A stretch of DNA of 64,000 bases from Algoriphagus sp. GTDB taxonomy: Bacteria; Bacteroidota; Bacteroidia; Cytophagales; Cyclobacteriaceae. Of this stretch, positions 62,300 through 64,000 are shown piece after piece. Location of the stretch: NCBI GenBank assembly GCA_018336015.1, contig JAGXQZ010000029.1, positions 37,433 to 101,432 of the forward strand, given 5' to 3'. Position numbers and translations under genes: made by a program. Numbering within the stretch: position 1 is the first letter of the stretch; each line of letters begins with the position of its first letter. The notes below the pieces were generated by a model. The model made no database searches. It was not told the origin of the DNA and was given only the letters and a program-made list of their open reading frames with translations.

Positions 62300-62374
62300 G
62301 GGGGATTAGCTTCCTGAAATTCTTCGGGACTAGAGCGTCCCGATGGCAATCGGGAAGGTCAACGGTTCGAATTC
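62300..62374 (+). other. tRNA-like degenerate copy upstream of tRNA-Ala
   Basis: The first 11 nt match tRNA-Ala exactly (GGGGGATTAGC). The D loop is replaced by an imperfect hairpin with TTCGGGA, then CTAGAGCG is shared with the tRNA, a CCCGAT-GGCA-ATCGGG hairpin stands in for the anticodon arm (keeping TGGCA), and AGGTCAACGGTTCGAATT resembles the T arm. No 3' acceptor strand follows. It looks like a remnant of the repeated element seen downstream. Confidence 0.6.
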
Positions 62375-62386
62375 AAAAATATAAAT

Positions 62387-62460
62387 GGGGGATTAGCTCA
62401 GTTGGCTAGAGCGCTACACTGGCAGTGTAGAGGTCATCGGTTCGAATCCGTTATCCTCCA
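62387..62460 (+). tRNA. tRNA-Ala (anticodon GGC)
   Basis: The cloverleaf is clear: acceptor GGGGGAT/ATCCTCC with the G3-U70 pair that marks alanine, D stem GCTC/GAGC, anticodon arm CTACA-CTGGCAG-TGTAG (anticodon GGC) and T loop TTCGAAT. The T stem has one U-U mismatch (50-64). The 3' CCA is not encoded. From 62431 on, the tRNA sequence belongs to the 365-bp repeat unit. Confidence 0.95.
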
Positions 62461-62462
62461 CG

Positions 62463-62489
62463 AAGGCAGGCTATTAGCTTGCCTTTTTC
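62463..62489 (+). terminator. Terminator of tRNA-Ala (unit 1)
   Basis: A 10-bp stem with one G-U pair (AAGGCAGGCT with AGCTTGCCTT, loop ATT) runs into T5. Confidence 0.85.
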
Positions 62490-62510
62490 TTTTTAAGATT
62501 TTTGTCAGTT

Positions 62511-62786
62511 ATGTATTTCGTCTACATCCTCTTTAGCACCAAGACAAACAGGTATTATATCGGTTCTACAGATAATATTGAATCGCGATTGAAGCACCAT
62601 AATGCAGGGTCAACACCTTCTACAAAATCCGGTGCACCTCATTGGAAGCTGAAATATATGGAATCGCTAACTGACCGGACTGCCGCTTTGAAAAGGGAAT
62701 TAGAAATCAAAAAGAAAAAAAGTAGACGATACATCGAATGGTTGATTAGCATCCCGAAATTCTTCGGGACTAGAGCGTCCCGCTAG
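62511..62786 (+). CDS. Small GIY-YIG nuclease (unit 1)
   Basis: This 91-residue protein is a single GIY-YIG domain (URI/UvrC-like): YFVYILFSTKTNRYYIGST carries the two Tyr motifs, SRLKHHNAG the Arg, and KRELEIKKKK the metal-binding Glu region. The start is the ATG at 62511; a TTG nine bp earlier is less likely. It lies 22 bp past the tRNA terminator, so expression may need read-through. The last 11 residues (IPKFFGTRASR) are encoded by the hairpin repeat. Confidence 0.85.
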   Translation: MYFVYILFSTKTNRYYIGSTDNIESRLKHHNAGSTPSTKSGAPHWKLKYMESLTDRTAALKRELEIKKKKSRRYIEWLISIPKFFGTRASR

Positions 62787-62825
62787 CTAGCGGGAAGGTC
62801 ATCGGTTCGAATCCGTTATCCTCCA
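62740..62825 (+). other. tRNA-like structure overlapping the end of the unit 1 nuclease
   Basis: GGTTGAT can pair at five of seven positions with ATCCTCC at 62818-62824. Between them are GATTAGC, hairpin TCCCGAA-ATTC-TTCGGGA (62752-62769), CTAGAGCG, the perfect palindrome at 62778-62795 in place of the anticodon arm, and the T arm of tRNA-Ala. The nuclease stop codon falls inside the palindrome. Confidence 0.55.
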
Positions 62826-62827
62826 CG

Positions 62828-62854
62828 AAGGCAGGCTATTAGCTTGCCTTTTTC
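62828..62854 (+). terminator. Terminator, second copy (unit 2)
   Basis: Exact copy of the hairpin at 62463-62489, 365 bp downstream. Confidence 0.8.
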
Positions 62855-62875
62855 TTTTTAAGATTTTTGTCAGTT

Positions 62876-63151
62876 ATGTATTTCGTCTACATCCTCTTTA
62901 GCACCAAGACAAACAGGTATTATATCGGTTCTACAGATAATCTTGAATCTAGATTAAAACACCACAATGCAGGAGCTACTCCTTCTACAAGATCTGGCGC
63001 GCCTTATTGGGATTTCAAATACATAGAATCACTAAATGACCGCACTGCCGCATTGAAGAGGGAATTAGAAATCAAAAAGAAAAAAAGTAAACGATACATC
63101 GAATGGTTGATTAGCTTCCCGAAATTCTTCGGGACTAGAGCGTCCCGCTAG
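62876..63151 (+). CDS. Small GIY-YIG nuclease (unit 2)
   Basis: This 91-residue paralogue of the unit 1 protein differs at 10 positions, all but one within residues 23-74 (for example PHWKLKY versus PYWDFKY). Active-site motifs are unchanged. It also ends in a repeat-encoded tail, FPKFFGTRASR. The first 66 bases after the ATG are identical in both genes. Retention of an intact second copy suggests selection or recent exchange rather than decay. Confidence 0.85.
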   Translation: MYFVYILFSTKTNRYYIGSTDNLESRLKHHNAGATPSTRSGAPYWDFKYIESLNDRTAALKRELEIKKKKSKRYIEWLISFPKFFGTRASR

Positions 63152-63213
63152 CTAGCGGGAAGATTCCCAAGAATCTTTTGGACAGGCTAACGGTTCGAAT
63201 CCCTCACTTTACC
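63109..63213 (+). other. Distal junction of the tandem element
   Basis: GATTAGC and the two hairpins repeat as in unit 1, ending at 63160. A third hairpin follows (AAGATTC-CCAA-GAATCTT), then AACGGTTCGAATCC, a T-loop-like sequence whose stem does not pair. This may be the displaced or decayed 3' end of an older target. Confidence 0.45.
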
Positions 63214-63956
63214 GGAAATGCGCTACTAATCTCCACGCAGGTCTTTCCTAATCGTAAAAGCATTACCTACTTTCTACCAATTTAATACGCTTGAATACCC
63301 CTCAGGTCAAAGTCAGGTATGCATAACAATTGCCCTCAAATAAATACAACAGTGAAATCTAAATTCCCAGCAGGTAGGGATCGTTCTTATTCTTGAAGTA
63401 CAGTTACCATTTTAGAAATTAAAATAGCACACAATTTTTATTATAAAGGCCCATCACTCTGACTAGAGATAGAAATAGATTAGAGAATTCTATCTACAAA
63501 TAGAAATCAATTTATTTTCATTATCTCTATTTCGTCTACCTGTAAAGAGGATCTATAAAAAACCCTATATAAAATACATTTTTAATACATAGACCTACAA
63601 AAAATATGGCAAAATCACATCAAAAAAGCATATAATCGCTTGTTTTCCAATTAAGTAGGATGATGCTTTTTAAATTTAAAAAGCATCATTTCCTTTTCAA
63701 ATTTCAAGCCGGTTTACAGATCATAAGCACTTTATTTACATAATGTTGTATTTTATTATCAATTATAATAAATGCAATTTTATGCATATTACATAGATCA
63801 AAAACTACTTCAACCTTATAAAAAAGCGTTTCATTTTTTCAAAAAATAGCATTTTGAATAGCACTTCACTTACACATCAATGCCATTTACAAGGACTTAA
63901 TATAAGTCATTATATATTTATGTAAGATTTCTGCTCTAGAAAGGAGGGAAGTAAAA
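63214..63956. other. AT-rich stretch without genes
   Basis: About 740 bp clearly richer in A and T than the rest of the window. I find no ORF worth naming on either strand. It contains repeated AGATAGAAATAGA-like words (63460-63540) and a 30-bp palindrome at 63660-63689. The base composition and its place next to a tRNA suggest foreign DNA, which is inference. Confidence 0.6.
63660..63689. repeat. 30-bp perfect palindrome
   Basis: Arms ATGATGCTTTTTAAA and TTTAAAAAGCATCAT meet with no loop, flanked by TTTCC. It could be a bidirectional terminator or a protein site. No gene ends nearby. Confidence 0.7.
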
Positions 63957-64000
63957 ATGAGACGCTACATAAATATAAAAAGCTTTATACTAATTACTCT
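63957..64000 (+). CDS. Start of a gene cut by the window edge
   Basis: An ATG at 63957 follows AAGGAGG (63941-63947) at ideal spacing. The 14 visible codons read MRRYINIKSFILIT, a positively charged start followed by hydrophobic residues, as in a signal peptide or membrane anchor. Use of AGA and ATA codons and the strong Shine-Dalgarno sequence differ from the other genes here. Only 44 bases are visible, so the call is tentative. Confidence 0.35.
   Translation, partial: MRRYINIKSFILIT

Larger units (their letters stand above)
62431..63160 (+). mobile_element. Tandem pair of 365-bp tRNA-associated GIY-YIG units
   Basis: Two units (62431-62795 and 62796-63160) run head to tail. Each contains the tRNA-Ala 3' part from the variable loop, a terminator, a GIY-YIG ORF and two hairpins that end in a TCCCGCTAG/CTAGCGGGA palindrome. 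The first 146 bp are identical between units, the middle of the ORF differs, and the last part is again nearly identical. The junction sits between the anticodon arm and the variable loop of the tRNA. Mobility is inferred, not shown. Confidence 0.65.

Noticed and set aside
62350..63213. CRISPR-like repeats
   Set aside because: The repeats are tRNA-derived and contain ORFs; there are no short regular spacers and no cas genes.

Overview
The window reads as a stretch of the chromosome of a free-living member of the Bacteroidota, most likely class Cytophagia and close to Cyclobacteriaceae (Algoriphagus-like). This rests on the gene families (OmpA proteins with thrombospondin-type calcium repeats, DUF4199, small GIY-YIG nucleases beside tRNA genes), on many matches to the Bacteroidota promoter (TTTG, about 19 bp, TAnnTTTG), on A-rich rather than Shine-Dalgarno start regions, and on a Gram-negative envelope gene (waaA). 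It is mostly core chromosome. I see no insertion sequence, prophage or CRISPR array.

Layout. 1-4.1 kb (minus): edge of a sensor histidine kinase, then a secreted protein with an ABC-2 export pair. 4.1-9 kb (minus): an M42 peptidase-hpt-adk-obg-grpE-dnaJ run covering purine salvage, nucleotide balance, ribosome assembly and protein folding. 9-14 kb (plus): two tandem OmpA-like proteins, upp and a CaCA antiporter. 14-24.5 kb: serine dehydratase, OsmC, lipA, gcvP, an M28 peptidase, a DEAD-box helicase and dihydroorotase. 24.5-29.4 kb: tRNA-His, a small ORF and a three-gene alpha-glucan operon (debranching enzyme, GT4, GH57). 29.4-35 kb (minus): a beta-propeller protein, then waaA-rsgA-PRTase-panB. 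35-37 kb: a phosphatase/fructosamine-kinase/acetyltransferase operon that looks like protein deglycation. 37-50.7 kb: oxidoreductase, aspartokinase, fructose bisphosphatase, two tandem PQQ-type sugar dehydrogenase lipoproteins, gpsA with an acyltransferase, prenyl synthase, NlpC/P60, an SGNH hydrolase and GH43. 50.7-56.8 kb: a Fic gene with a palindromic operator, and a thrA-thrB-thrC operon with a Thr/Met-rich leader peptide. 57-62.2 kb: a GreA-like/NTF2/SDR operon, MscS, an alkyltransferase-like protein, a symporter, clpS and recR.

The most unusual part is 62.26-63.2 kb. A tRNA-Ala(GGC) gene is followed by two tandem 365-bp units. Each unit begins inside the tRNA at the variable loop, supplies the tRNA 3' end and its terminator, encodes a 91-residue GIY-YIG nuclease, and ends in two hairpins laid out like a distorted tRNA. 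A degenerate tRNA-like copy lies just upstream of the intact tRNA. This resembles a small selfish element that rides a tRNA gene and rebuilds its 3' end. Beyond it is an AT-rich stretch with almost no coding capacity, ending in a gene start with an uncharacteristically strong Shine-Dalgarno sequence.

Other points to follow: the threonine leader/attenuator, the Fic operator, a DnaJ that keeps only half of its zinc-binding cysteines, a dihydroorotase with a metal-ligand His replaced by Gln, and several promoter-like boxes placed 4-6 bp before start codons. Coordinates were read by eye and families were assigned from motifs; no database search was run.
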